Below are positions 49,320 through 61,099 of a stretch of DNA of 64,000 bases, in pieces; the stretch's first letter is position 1; every line of letters begins with the position of its first letter. The translations under genes and the position numbers were made by a program. This DNA is from Notospermus geniculatus (taxonomy: Eukaryota; Nemertea; Pilidiophora; Heteronemertea; Lineidae): assembly GCA_002633025.1 (NCBI GenBank), contig NMRB01002764.1, positions 1 to 64,000 of the forward strand, given 5' to 3'. Below the pieces are notes generated by a model. The model saw only the letters and a program-made list of their open reading frames with translations, was not told where the DNA came from and made no database searches.

Positions 49320-50600
49320 AAGCTGGTAGTTCATTTAATGAAATAAACCAGGTCTTGTTTAAAAACCTTGTTTTTAATTAAAAAAAACAAGGCTTATTTC
49401 ACGCCATTGCAAAGAATCTTGGTTTATTTTTTTTAAAACTTGGTTTTTTAGCCAACTGTTCATGTATTTAAAAAAATCCTAATTTTTTTACCTGAATGGA
49501 AAAATAAAGTTTATTTTTTTTAAAAAAATTTAAAAACAGTTTTTTTAAAAAGAAACTTGTTTTTTTAAAGAAACCTAGTTTTTTTTAAAAATAAAATTGG
49601 TTTATTTGATACAATTCGCCATTTGCCCAATAAAAGGAAAAAACTTTTTTTTTAAAAAGTTTATTTGAAAAAAAATGTTTTTTTCAGATTCTGTAAAAAA
49701 CAAGATTTGTTGTAAAAAACCTGGGTGTTTTTATAAAAAACTGTTTTTAAAAAACTGATTATTTGAAAAAAAATGTTTTTTTTCAGATTCTGTAAAAAAA
49801 CAAGATTTGTTGTAAAAAAACCCCTGGGTTTTGTTGTAAAACCTGATTTGTTGTAAAAAACTGATTATTTGCAAAAAAAATGTTTTTTTCAGATTCTGTA
49901 AATAAACAAGATTTGTTGTAAAAACTAAACTAGACGAATTGTTCAGGATGAATTGTCCTGGGGACAATTAATCTAATCTACCATCCCACCCCAATCCAAT
50001 TATGTACCTTGAGGTCATAAAGAATGATCAATCTCACATATGAAAAGAACTTGTTTTTTAAAGAAACCTAGTTTTTTTTTAAAAAGTTGGTTTATTTGAT
50101 ACAATTCGCCATTTGTCCAATAAAAGGAAAATACATTTTTTTAAATGTTTATTTGAAAAAAAAATGTTCTTTTCAGATTCTGAAAAAAAACAAGATTTGT
50201 TGTAAAAAACCTGGGTGTTTTTATAAAAAACTGTAAATACTAAAAAACTGTTTTTAAAATAAAGTTGGTTTATTTAATACAATTCGTCATTTGTCCAATA
50301 AAAGGGAAAAACTTTTTTTCTTAAAAAAGTTTATTTGAAAAAAATTGTTTTTTCCCAGATTCTGTAAAAAACAAGATTTGTTGTAAAAAACCTGGGTGTT
50401 TTTATAAAAAACACTTTTAAAAAACTGTTTTAACAAAACGGTTTATTTGATTGAATAACGGCTTGCCATAGATGGACAAATTGTTCAGGATGAATTGTCC
50501 TGGGGACAATTAGTCTAATCTACCATCCCACCCCAATCCAAAATTATATACCTTGAGGTCATAAAGAATGATCACTCTCACATATGAAAAGAATAGGCCT
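49320..50600. repeat. AT-rich satellite-like array
   Basis: Irregular units mix long A and T runs with TTCAGATTCTGTAAAAAACA, AGATTTGTTGTAAAAAACC and TGGGTGTTTTTATAAAAAAC. The block GTTCAGGATGAATTGTCCTG … CATATGAAAAGAA occurs at 49937-50048 and 50488-50592, so the array is also doubled at a higher order. No gene. Confidence 0.75.
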
Positions 50601-50649
50601 AACAGAAGTGATAGGATGATTTTATTAATCAGTCCATACAGTACCGGTA

Positions 50650-51041
50650 ACTTTTTCTTAATTGACCAAGAAAAGTTCTCTTATTTTAAGAAATGGTAAG
50701 TTTTTTCTTATTTTGAGAAAAGTACTCACTTGATCAAAATTAAACTTAGCGAATCATAATCATTCAATATTTGACTAGGGGAAGCAAATTTAAGTCGAAA
50801 ATGACACTCTTTCAAAAAAACTAATAAAAACAATAAATATTTAAGAAAATTATCTTATTTTAAGAAAAAATGTTGATTACTTTTCTAGTTTGTCGATGAT
50901 GTCAAGAAAATATTTCTAATGCCTTACAAATTTATTCTTATTTTCTTAAAAAATTTCTTGAAGCAAGAAAATAATAAGAAATTTCTTAGAAAATACTAAG
51001 TTTAAGAAATTTTTTCTTATAAGAAAATATTTTTTGCAGTG
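50650..51041. mobile_element. AT-rich element of AAGAAAAT words ending TTTTTTGCAGTG
   Basis: Dense TTTTCTTA/TAAGAAAA words in both directions; the right end is AAAATATTTTTTGCAGTG, a terminus I recall for short AT-rich elements in invertebrates. The left end is not clear. Confidence 0.45.
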
Positions 51042-51044
51042 TGT

Positions 51045-52730
51045 GTATATGTTTGAGTTGCGTGCACACAACTCGGTCAGTTAACCGTGCACGCTAGTCA
51101 GTTAACTCTGGTTACACAGTCAGGCTGCTAAGAACGGAAATTGTCACTGGTGCACGCGCATCTGTGGGGGGGGGGGTTCCTTTATGATATTGGCAAAAGG
51201 AGTATTGCCATGTGGATGGCAAAAAATGCGCACAATCTGTCCGGATTGCAGTCGAAAGTCTCGACTCTGTCGTGTTCTGTCAACCTAACCCTAGTCCAAA
51301 AGTGCTACCTGTCAGTTAACTGTGCAGCGCCTTTAATCTTCATCCTATTGCATCCAGACCGACAGCAGACGGCATATTTTCGTCTACCTTTGCGAAAAAT
51401 CTCGGTTTGAATCGGAAAAAAACAAAAAAAAGAATTAAATTTCACTAAAATGTAACTTTCACGGTCAGTTAGGACTTTGGACCCCCACCACGCCCAAACT
51501 ATCAGAGTCCGATTCCATCACTTTTAAGTGTGCTTGTAGCGCGTCAGGGGACCTAGCAAATGCCAGAAAAAAAGTTGGGAAAAAATAACACAATGTGGTA
51601 GATTTTGGCCTGTAGGCCCGCCAACATGCCAAAATGGGGGTTCTCGGGGCACTTCTAGCGGTCCTGGACAATTTGTCCCTTGGCCGATTTTACGGGATAT
51701 GGCGCATTCGAAAGCTTGGAAGCCACTCTCCAAGATGCAACCGTTTCAAAAAGGTTAAAATCCCGTTTTCATAGAAAACTCGACCCTGTTCCGTTAAGAT
51801 CCAGATTTCGATGGAAATCTGAGGTGACCACAGATTTCGATGGAAATCTGAGGTGACCAGACACAACAGAATAACCATAGGCCTACACCCCAAATCTCAC
51901 AAGAACGTCTAAAACTATGTTAAAAACACTAAGTGCAGCCAAATCATTGTCGTGGCTCGATGTTTCGTGTTAGGGTCATTACATTTACAGCAGACCTATT
52001 CCCCGACTATTTCGCATTCTATCGGGGTACAGATAAGGAGGAAGTTACGTAATCCAGGCAGATTAATGCCTCTGACTAAAGTAAGAAAATCCAACACAAA
52101 GATCGATGTGTGCAGTGTTTGTGAGTGTTACCAGCGGATGTTAAATTTGATGGTATATCAAATATCTGTTCGAATTTTTCAAATCGAGCAGAAAATAATG
52201 ATTTTATGGGCCATTTTTCTCGTGGGCTTGGGGGCCAAATACACTAGGGCTTTTCCAATTAGGCCTACCTGTTCACCCCCGCTGCTGATTACCTATTTAT
52301 AGTACTTTGTTTCCCATATTACCATCCAACAGATGGTGGGAGGGCAATAAACAGAACAACCAGGTATCGCTAAAAATACAGCTCTGGGGTCTGGACACCT
52401 GGTGTTACGGGTCTTGGCATTTCTGGATCAAAATCTCAATGGGCTTGTTCAGCTAATGGTATTCCAAACTCTTAACTGACTTCGTGATCGAATCTCGTGA
52501 CAGGTGTTTCCAGTACGATTTTCCCAATTTTGACCCAAAATTCGGATTCCAGGGCTTCTACCTGTACACTGGAGCAATATTGTTTCGTCTAAATTCGTCC
52601 ATACTGTGAAAAACTAGAAAGGTTCTGCTTAACTGACTACCATCACGGACGAACGTTTTCACGAGTTATTAAGAGATTAGAGCGAGCACTAAGAACGCCT
52701 GATATTCTGAGGATGAATAAACCCGGCAGT
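51045..52730. other. Intergenic DNA, no recognisable gene
   Basis: Contains short frames on both strands without motifs, a G run at 51167-51176 and a short direct repeat of CACAGATTTCGATGGAAATC-like sequence near 51800-51850. Nothing else is supported. Confidence 0.4.
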
Positions 52731-52733
52731 GAG

Positions 52734-52920
52734 AATAGTGAGTTTAAAAGAAACCATAACGCTAACGCGATCGATAAGAAACCACGTTAACGCTTACGCT
52801 AACGCTAATTACGTCAAAATGACGTCACTCCCAGAAGAAATACAACAGATTCATTCGATGTGACGTCAAAATGATGTCAATAGCGTTAGCGTTAACGCAT
52901 GGTTTCTTAAACTCACTATT
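52734..52920. mobile_element. 187-bp MITE with GCTAACG words
   Basis: AATAGTGAGTTTAA and TTAAACTCACTATT are the inverted ends, with CGTTAGCGTTAACG words inside. A partial copy with the right end only lies at 52961-53065. Confidence 0.8.
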
Positions 52921-53119
52921 TACCGGTAACCGAGGTAGGCCTACCGGTAGGCCTACATCAAAATGCCGTCAACCCCAGAAGAAACAGGTTGAACTCGATG
53001 TGACGTCAAAATGATGTCATTAACGTTAGCGTTACTAGCGTTAACGTTTGTTAAACTCACTAATGATTTTCGACTCAGTCGTAATCGGAATGCCACGAGG
53101 CCAATTCGGCTATATTCAT

Positions 53120-53287
53120 CAGGGCCGTATTTAACTTTTTGGTCCGGGGGGCAGGAGCCTCTCAGGGGGGCAGAATGACCTCTTAGTGCCGTTTTTTGCT
53201 CAAAATCCGCATGAAAATCACGTTTTTTGGTTGGCTCAGGGGGGGGGCAACTGCCCCCTCGCCCCCCTTTAAATAGGTACGGCCCTG
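53120..53287. mobile_element. 168-bp hAT-like MITE (CAGGGCCGTATTTAA)
   Basis: CAGGGCCGTATTTAAC and TTTAAATAGGTACGGCCCTG are inverted ends of hAT-like CAGGG…CCCTG form. The interior is G-rich on one side and C-rich on the other. An 8-bp target duplication is not apparent. Confidence 0.7.
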
Positions 53288-53397
53288 GTCATATAGTCGT
53301 GTTTCAAGTCGCAAAACGACTAGGATTCGGCCTACGACTTCAATATTCATATGGCGGGACTTTTTAAGGCTCTTCTGCTTTCAATTTCTGCTGTTTG

Positions 53398-53761
53398 CAG
53401 GGGCGTCGGAGCAGGGGGGGGCTGGGGGGGCTATAGCCCCCTCACTTTTTTGCTGAAAATGTTGTGTTTTTATTAACATCGGGTCAAAGGCACAGAACAA
53501 ACGCACGTCAAATAAAAATCGCCCAAAAATATGGTATTGTAGATGCTATAATCTGCTGTCAGATGCCAGGAAATCGCATCTAAGGGTGTTTCATCGTAAA
53601 ATTTTTCTGGGGGAGGCCCCCCAGACCCCCCCCTGCTGCGGCTTCGCGCCTTCGGCGCTGGTGTCATGCACCTTTCTTTGTCGCGTGGGGCTCCCCCAGT
53701 TCCATTGCAAATTTCAGCCCCCCCAGACGACATCCATAGGCGAAACGCTCCGACGCCCCTG
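53398..53761. mobile_element. 364-bp hAT-like element (CAGGGGCGTCGGAGC)
   Basis: CAGGGGCGTCGGAGC and GCTCCGACGCCCCTG bound the element, with GTTTG duplicated at both flanks. A short GC-rich interior and no transposase. The frames on both strands inside are compositional. Confidence 0.8.
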
Positions 53762-53926
53762 GTTTGACGAAGAAAACGGGTAGGCCTAGACGTCTAGGCC
53801 TACGGGGGTAGGCCCTAACTCGTTTTTATCAAGGATGTCCAGTTCCCTGTAGGGCCTACCGGTAGTGAAGTCAGGAGAGGTTCGCATTCGGAAAGGTGCT
53901 ACGTATCCCTTACAAAAATGTATATC

Positions 53927-54061
53927 ACGTGTAAATGACATTACCACGTGGTAGCCTAATCTTTGGGCGAATTTTACACCAAAAATGTGCACTTTTACAC
54001 ATTTTGGGTGTAGGCCTAAATTTCGCCCATTATTACCACGTGGTAATGTCATTTACACGTG
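53927..54061. mobile_element. CACGTG-ended MITE, copy 2
   Basis: CACGTGTAAATGACATTACC and its inverse GGTAATGTCATTTACACGTG bound 135 bp. Surrounded by clustered AGGCCTA words. Confidence 0.85.
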
Positions 54062-54566
54062 GCACATTTAGGCCTATAGGCCTAGGCCTAAACCTCTCTA
54101 GAGGCCCTATAGATCTACGGTCATGTTGTCGCGGATACCATTTGGCCCCAGTTCATACTCTTTAGCTTGGCCCAGCTGTGGGCAACACCGACAGGTGGGC
54201 AATTAGGCTGGCGAGCATTGAGCAATGAATCACACAGACTGTGTTAATCCGTCTTAATCTGAAGCCATCGAAAGGCCATGGTAGGCCCACCTCCTATTAC
54301 AAATGTGGCAGCATTGGTAGAGCATCATCAGTGTTGAATTTGTTTTTAGAGTTTTGGTAGCGAGGTACATTTATAGAACCAAAGAAACGAGCAAATCCAA
54401 AATGTGATATTCATATCTATATATTACACTATATACACGGTACAAACGTTTTCGGCAGCATCCTGCTAGCCCTCATCAGGTAAAATGAGAAATATTACAA
54501 ATTGAAGAAAGACTGGAGCATTAACATAACAGCAATAATACAATTAGTAACACTGTTGGGGGTGAT

Positions 54567-54799
54567 TTAAAAGATCCCTAAGAAGAAGAAAGACCCTTGT
54601 TGAGCCAGCTGTTTGTTCAGGGCTGGCTTTTGTTCTTTAATCAGTAGCGCCTCCTTAATCCTCAGCACATAATCCGACTGGGCATTAGTCAACACGGAGA
54701 AGTTGTCAATGTTTGCGTTTACTTTGCAAGTGTGACAATCCTTCAGATGGTCCAGGATGGCAGTGTTGAATTTGACTCTTGACCGAGTGTGACATTCAG
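54567..54799 (-). pseudogene. C-terminal GIY-YIG fragment of a Penelope-like element
   Basis: The minus strand reads RSRVKFNTAILDHLKDCHTC, then NFSVLTNAQSDYVLRIKEAL, LIKEQKPALNKQ and a stop. The (R/K)(E)ALLIK..KP.LN block with its Glu is the end of the GIY-YIG nuclease carried by Penelope-like elements and related retroelements. The 3' side has SRMLPKTFVPC, also typical of their tails. The reverse transcriptase is absent. Confidence 0.7.
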
Positions 54800-54822
54800 C
54801 GTCTCAGCCTAAGAAAAAGAAG

Positions 54823-55173
54823 ATGCCTCGCGATCAACGCCGTAGTTTTTGGTTTGTGAAAGAAGGTATTGAAACATTCATTTGGGTAAACGACCCAAAG
54901 AATTCCGACCCCAGCAAACGGACAGAAGGATCAAAGCTTCGGTCACGGAATGCTTCATCAGCGAAAAGTGCCATAAGTGCAGTAACTGTCAGCAGGACAT
55001 CGTTCAACTTCAGCAGTAAGACACAAGAACAGTACATGGCAGAAGGAATTAAGGTAGGCAATCTCAGTGATTCTCGAATTTCGCTTCCCACATGTCCCCA
55101 ATGCCCAAATCGCCAATTACAATTAGCATGCTTAGCGGGCTGTTTGGCGGATACTGCATTCCTAGGACGCTGA
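54823..55173 (+). CDS. Open frame of 116 codons, function unknown
   Basis: MPRDQRRSFWFVKEGIETFI, then …CPQCPNRQLQLACLAGCLA. An ATG frame directly after the Penelope-like relic. A similarly long antisense frame (54834-55259) overlaps it, so neither is convincing. It has two CPxC-like cysteines but no known domain or splice context. Confidence 0.2.
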   Translation: MPRDQRRSFWFVKEGIETFIWVNDPKNSDPSKRTEGSKLRSRNASSAKSAISAVTVSRTSFNFSSKTQEQYMAEGIKVGNLSDSRISLPTCPQCPNRQLQLACLAGCLADTAFLGR

Positions 55174-55440
55174 TTCCTGCCACACAGTACAGCTACTTCA
55201 AAGTTATGCCTTCTGTGCTGAGCCACGGTCCGTGACGTCACTGACCATGCTGTATGCAATACTGGCCAGTGAAACTACTGCTACGGCTGGCAAAATGGCG
55301 CAGATGACATGGATGATCAGATGATTGTCTGTTCGGCTCTAAAAGACATCATAGAGGCAGTAAACTTTCTAAAAACATGGCATTTAGGTACCGGTGTGTA
55401 GTTTGAACGTTGAACCGTTTATTTAGGTTGTCTGAGCGGG

Positions 55441-55573
55441 TCAAGTAGAGTATAGCGGACCAAGCCATGGGAAGTGACACATCTCCATTGCCGCTTATTC
55501 ACGCGTGTACACAAATGTACATTGTACACACTCAGTGCACTTCCCATGGCTTGGTCCGCTATACTCTACTTGA
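55441..55573. repeat. 133-bp element with perfect 36-bp inverted arms
   Basis: TCAAGTAGAGTATAGCGGAC, then CAAGCCATGGGAAGTG, is exactly repeated in inverse at 55538-55573, with a 61-base loop containing GTACATTGTACAC. No target duplication is clear. Confidence 0.85.
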
Positions 55574-56185
55574 GCCGAGGCCTAGGCCTAGGCGCGGCCT
55601 ACTCTCCATTCCAGTTCCGTTTGGCGCGAGGTTTATCAACGATAGCTCCGCCACGGCTGGGCCGATTTTGATGAAACATACGTCAATCGACTTGTCTTTC
55701 TTGCGGTAGGCCTACAGCTAGCCATCATCACTGTCATTTTCCCGAAAAACGTGACAGAAAAAAGTTCTTTCACAAATCACAGTTCGTGTTACGGCCGAAA
55801 TGCCGGCCATTTTGAAATGACGCAATGCATCGTGCACGTGTAAACTGCACTGAACAGCATAGCGAAATGAAATGAGTTTTGAGAAAGGGATCCGTTATGC
55901 AGGCCTTACGCGAAAAATGAAGATAGCAGAAAGATACCGGCAAGAAAGACAAGTTAATTGATGTACGGGATGTTGAATTTGACCCAGCCGTTGCGGAGAT
56001 ATCGGCTGAAAACCTCGCGCCACTGGGATTTGGAATGAACAGTAGGCCTATAGAGATAGGCCTAGACATGGCCTGTTGATTGCGGGGCTAGGCCTACCGG
56101 GTATGTTTGCCAAGTTGGTTTTTGCATCCCAATTTTGAAATCCTCGTTGTGAGAAAGCCAGAAAGTTTAAACTGTCATAACAATA

Positions 56186-56387
56186 CACCGATTTCACAAC
56201 TCAAAAATGCACAGCGCCCTAGCGGTATTATTCCATAGCCATTTCCGGTTGAACCTCGCCTCCAGGTAAAATTCCTAGGTTTTTAGCCTCACCACCAAGG
56301 AATTTTACCTGGAGGCGAGGTTCAACCGGAAATGGCTAGGGAATAATACCGCTAGGGGCGCTGTGTATTTGAGTTGTGAAATCGGTG
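56186..56387. mobile_element. 202-bp inverted-repeat MITE, TA target
   Basis: CACCGATTTCACAACTCAAA … CTGGAGGCGAGGTTCAACC arms of about 90 bp with near-perfect pairing; TA on each side. Confidence 0.85.
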
Positions 56388-56399
56388 TATTCAATTGAC

Positions 56400-57995
56400 C
56401 CCTCTCTCTCATCTTCACGACTGTTACGAGTAATGCAGGGCTAGGTCCAGGAAAAACTGTACAGTGGGACCATGGGACAAGCTGGTAGTGCGTAATAAAA
56501 ACACCCTGGGCTGTAACATGTCAATGTGGGCTATCAAGACATAATTTGGGGTAGGTTATTCCGAATTCAAGGAGGATCGGACAACCGGTCACGTGATGTT
56601 TCTGCTAAGGTCAAGGTCATGTAAACAAATCCACGTGGTTACTCAGTGCAAATTAGCGTAATTTGAAGGCTGATTTCTGCGTGAAAATAGGTATATTTAT
56701 CATTTTCTCCTGTTTTATATCATTGATTATTATCAAAATGAATGTTTGATTGCGCAAAACACATTTTTCTGAGCAGTCCTTTTGAGAATTTATCTCCTGC
56801 CTGATGCCTTCGCAAATGCACTCTGTGTCAACGCATGGATCACGCATGGGACGAGGTCGATTTTTGCTATTTGCGTAGGAGTTCTTAGAAAATGGATGGC
56901 CCCAGCACAAATCTGGGGAAATTTCCTTTTTAAAAGTGTCCAAGAACTCCAAAGAACTCCACGATTTTCGAGTCTAGGGAGGTGGAAAGTACCCCTTGTC
57001 ACTCAACTGTTGACTCAACTGCAAAAATCGTAAAATGGTCATAATTTCCTTATTTCTGGACGGATTCTCGATATCGAACTATCAAAATGCAGGTTTTGGG
57101 CGAAGTAATCCAAATATAGTCCCTAATCAATGCCCAGCCAATCACCAGAGCCGGAAAAGAGAAAAATTTGGCATAGCTGTCAATCAAAATAAGCCCCGCC
57201 TCCTGACGTTACATTATGTTGATGAGTTTTTACTTCCCCCCGTGAATATTTACTGAGAGCGAGAACTTGCGCTTCGGCACTAAAATACGCGGATATTCAT
57301 CAATTTGGTGTGAATTGAATGTTATTTAGGGTTTATAATGTTGTAAGCTATACATATGATGTTCTTAATCCCTTCTGAATGCAACGTATTAGTTGATTTG
57401 GAAGATGTTTACTCGTCGAAATCTGTCGGCCAACTGAAGCGGCCGCGCCATGGTTGCGCGATCGGTGACGTTGTCACGTGACCAGTTGACCGATCCTCCT
57501 TGATACTTACCAGACCCCAGAAAAACCAATCAGTACTTCTCCTTTTACTGGACTTGTCTCTTTGAACGTATTGCTTGGCCTGTGCGATAATACAAAATGT
57601 ACATGTACATGTATATGCGATAGAATGATGAAGCCGCTTAATAGTCGGGTCAATATATGAATAACCTGGAACAAATTGCAACAAAAGGTTTTTTGACGGT
57701 TTCTTGTAGTTTGGACATTGGACAACAACATATCAAAAATCGCACAAAATCGCACTACCGGAAAGTTGAAAAAAACGTTGCCATAGCAACCACACTAGGT
57801 TTTCATTAAAAAATGACTTTCCCATTATATTTTCGCCAATTTCGGTTCTTTTGGGACGAATTTTTGGAACAATCACACACGTCATCCAACACACATTTTT
57901 TGATACATTGCCTAATTATTGTACTTTCCTGGTTACCATGGCAACGGTTTTCCATCAATTTTAATGAATTATATTACTCTCCTATCACCTATATT
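56400..57995. other. Intergenic DNA before the gap
   Basis: Overlapping short frames occur on both strands but none has recognised motifs, and no splice-compatible exon series was found. Confidence 0.4.
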
Positions 57996-58096
57996 NNNNN
58001 NNNNNNNNNNNNNNNNNNNNNNNNNNNNNNNNNNNNNNNNNNNNNNNNNNNNNNNNNNNNNNNNNNNNNNNNNNNNNNNNNNNNNNNNNNNNNNNN
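57996..58096. other. Assembly gap (run of N)
   Basis: A run of about 100 N, a conventional gap of unknown true length. Confidence 0.98.
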
Positions 58097-58099
58097 TTA

Positions 58100-59560
58100 C
58101 ATTGTCCGAGAAAATTGCCAATAAAAAGAGTTAGAATCATTGGAATTTAATGAAACTCAAATATGATATTCTCAACAAATGCCACTTGAGCCTGTGAAAA
58201 TTTGAATTGGCTCCTATGTGTAGTTTTTGAATTATTTGGCAAAATGTATGTACAGTCGATGTACAGGACGTGTACAGAAAATTTAATTGTGGACCTAGCC
58301 CTGCATTTCAACGCACTGGTTTAACTGGGTCAGTTTGACGCGCCATCTTACGGTGTTCCCAATGGCGCAACGTCATTCGCCAGTTCACCACGATCACGCA
58401 TCTGAACGTGAACAGCTGGTGTGGAAGTAGCCAGCTGACCAATCATCGGGCGCCGATACTTGCTGACCTGGGAACCCCGAATTACTAATTCATTTGTGCA
58501 CAGTTCGAGCCAATCAGAGCTTGAGATGATTCATTTGATCCGATCGAACGGCCTACATTCATGATTTTTCGTGAACGGCGGTGGTTTTAACGCCGATTGG
58601 CGTGAAAGTGAGGGTGTTATTTTCCCGCCAAAATTAGTGCGCCGTGGCGACCAACATGACCAAAATACTCAGTTTATGTGTGTTTGATCAACAAAATCGG
58701 AATCAAGGTATTTAGATCAAAGTAAATATTCGATAATAGTCAGTTTATATATTTTGAAAAACATAGATATGGTGTTGAAAACTTGGCGCCCCAGTCGCAA
58801 ATTGCACTGTTTGCACTAATTTGCATAAATTAGCGCAAGCCAAGATGGCGGCACATGAAATGTGGAACGGATCGTACGGCCAGATCGCGTTATCCCGTCT
58901 AGTTCACCTTTAAAATGTTGCCGTGGATGGTGTTAATGATTAAAATGTTGTGTGAAATCATACAAATGGTATCAAAAGGTATGTAAGCGCATCTTGCATC
59001 TAATATCGCTCTGTTTTATGCTGGGTCCGACTTCGAACATTGCGATCGGTGTTTTCTCACAGCCATGACGCCGTGACCTAGATCACGTCGATATGCAAAT
59101 GAGTGTGAATGTATCACAATATAGCAATTTGCTAGAATGCGTGGCTGTAACAGTCGTGTCTTGTAGCTAATTAGGCCTACCGGTAGGCCTAGGCCCTACC
59201 AGTAGGCCTAGGCCTAGACTTACCGTGTAAACAGCATAGGCATGGCGTGTATCTCGTCAACACAGGTGTGCAGACCGAAGGGCCTAGAAGCTGAAATTTT
59301 AGTTCCAAAGTTTCCATAATGCACGTTTTTGCCATGGAAAAGCATAGGGGGCCTAGACAAGTTGCGAAATTAGTGGCCGCCATCTTTTCTGTAGACTTTT
59401 GCCGTTGCTTGGGTTTTTTCAGTGGGATTTTGCACTGTCAGAGGCGTTCAAAGAAAGAAAGGTCATACAGTAAGCCATTAGAATTGCATAAAGATATTTT
59501 AGCAAGCAAGCAGCCCACAGCAAATGTCAGTAACATACATGGAGCCTGCAGCAGAGTCGG
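58100..59560. other. Intergenic DNA after the gap
   Basis: AAGATGGCGGCAC at about 58842 and an AG-bounded stretch at 59450-59570 look gene-like, but no consistent gene model could be built. An AGGCCTA cluster lies at 59170-59215. Confidence 0.35.
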
Positions 59561-59921
59561 TTACCTAATCGGGGGGAGACCCCCCGAACCCCCAGACCCC
59601 CCTTTTGAGGCCTCGGGCCGGCTGGCCTCTCTTTGCTGTTCCTAGTTAATGCTACATGTACAGTCTGCTATCCGGGGGGGGGGGGGNAGCAATAGCGGGC
59701 CTGGCCTCTAAACTGCAGCGCGCATGCGTGAAATAGTCAATCACGAGAGTACTGGCAAAATGTATAGGACCGATGGTGAAAGTGGGATTGTCAGGGAGCG
59801 CAGGCAAAATACGTCACCTGTTGACTTCTTGGCCGGTAGTCTGCCTATTTAAGGCATCACCAGGTGAAAATTCATGGTATTTGGATGAAATTTTTCTGTG
59901 TCCACACCTAGGTTGAAAATA

Positions 59922-61091
59922 CCGTAGAGTCGGTTCTATAACATCAATCCAAATTCAAGATTAGCAACGCCCATTTTACGTGCTGGGGCCATATGCATAA
60001 AACTTCCTTAAGTTAAGTGTAAAACTTACCCTTGAAGTCTAAGAATTTCACTTTAGCAACTGCCATACTTAAGGTGTATGCATAAAACAAACTAAGGGCA
60101 TACTCAGCTAAGGACAACCCTTAACTAAAGTATTTCCAGGAATTGTGGTGTCAGCCAATGAAATTTCAGTATTCAAGGGGGTTTCCCAGATTTCTTGAGT
60201 GTTATACTTAAGGAAGGTTTCTCAAATGTAGGCTGCATGTACATGAACATGACTGCAGGCAATGCTGTAAATGCACATTTTAGTATGTTAGGAACTCTGT
60301 AAAGTGGCTATTAACGGTGGAAAACAAAAAAGAGGTTACCAAATTGATAGGACAGAAAGAGGATACATGGTCTGTCAAATCAAAATCCTTGGCACACTTC
60401 AATGTTATCCCACCCTAGCCTAGCACATAATTTCCCCGGCCTATTTGGCTAGCATGCATTAAAAAACAGCATGGATAGCACATTCCAACCTGTGCCTGCC
60501 ACAACTGTGAAGTTAAGGAGTCAGTTAAGGGAACTGTGACCACACTTAGAGTTAAGGGTGATTTTGAGGCTTTCACTATTCCAAAGTAGCTTTCTGCATA
60601 TCCCTTAAGTTAAGATTTCCACTTAAGTGGTGGTTTGAGGGAATCCCTTGGAATTTTCATACTTAAGTAGTTTTATGCATATGGCCCCTGGTCACATACT
60701 GGTTAAGACTGACATTTGTGACGGGGATTTGATTCATATTTGAATAGGCCGTCACTACTAGGCGCTATTACGGATTGTGGTTTCATGGAATAGAGATCCA
60801 TTTCACCATGCATTCAAGAATTCCACGGCTCGGTTGTCAGTGGTCGACAAAAGCTTTGGATTTTGCGTGCGTGAGTGCATTCTTATACAAGTTATACTGC
60901 GGCATTTGACTGACAACATAGGCCTAGTGATATCCCACTACCTCATGCCTTATTCGCAAGAAACTGAACAGGCCTTCTCCTGTGCGCCATTGGTCGATCA
61001 ATGCAGGTGGGAAACCGGGCTCTGACATAGTAATGAACTGGGGCGGGACTTCGGCATATAATGCATTGATGTTATAGAACCGGCTCTACGG
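59922..61091. mobile_element. 1170-bp TIR element, TA target, with nested element
   Basis: CCGTAGAGTCGGTTCTATAA, then CATCAAT, is inverted at ATTGATG, TTATAGAACCGGCTCTACGG, with TA on both sides. A second element (59985-60690) is inside it. The frame at 60777-61025 lies in its remaining interior and has no known domain. Confidence 0.8.
59985..60690. mobile_element. 706-bp TIR element nested in 59922-61091
   Basis: GGGGCCATATGCATAAAACT and AGTTTTATGCATATGGCCCC are the inverted ends. The interior has many CTTAAG/TTAAGT words in both orientations. Confidence 0.8.
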
Positions 61092-61099
61092 TATGCTGT

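Noticed and set aside
54834-55259. 141-codon frame on the minus strand
   Set aside because: It overlaps a 116-codon plus-strand frame almost fully, has no known motif and no splice context. One or both frames are chance.
59319-59645. 108-codon plus-strand frame with an exon-like AG boundary
   Set aside because: It runs into a repeat also found at 40202-40303 and lacks any recognised domain. No consistent gene model could be built.
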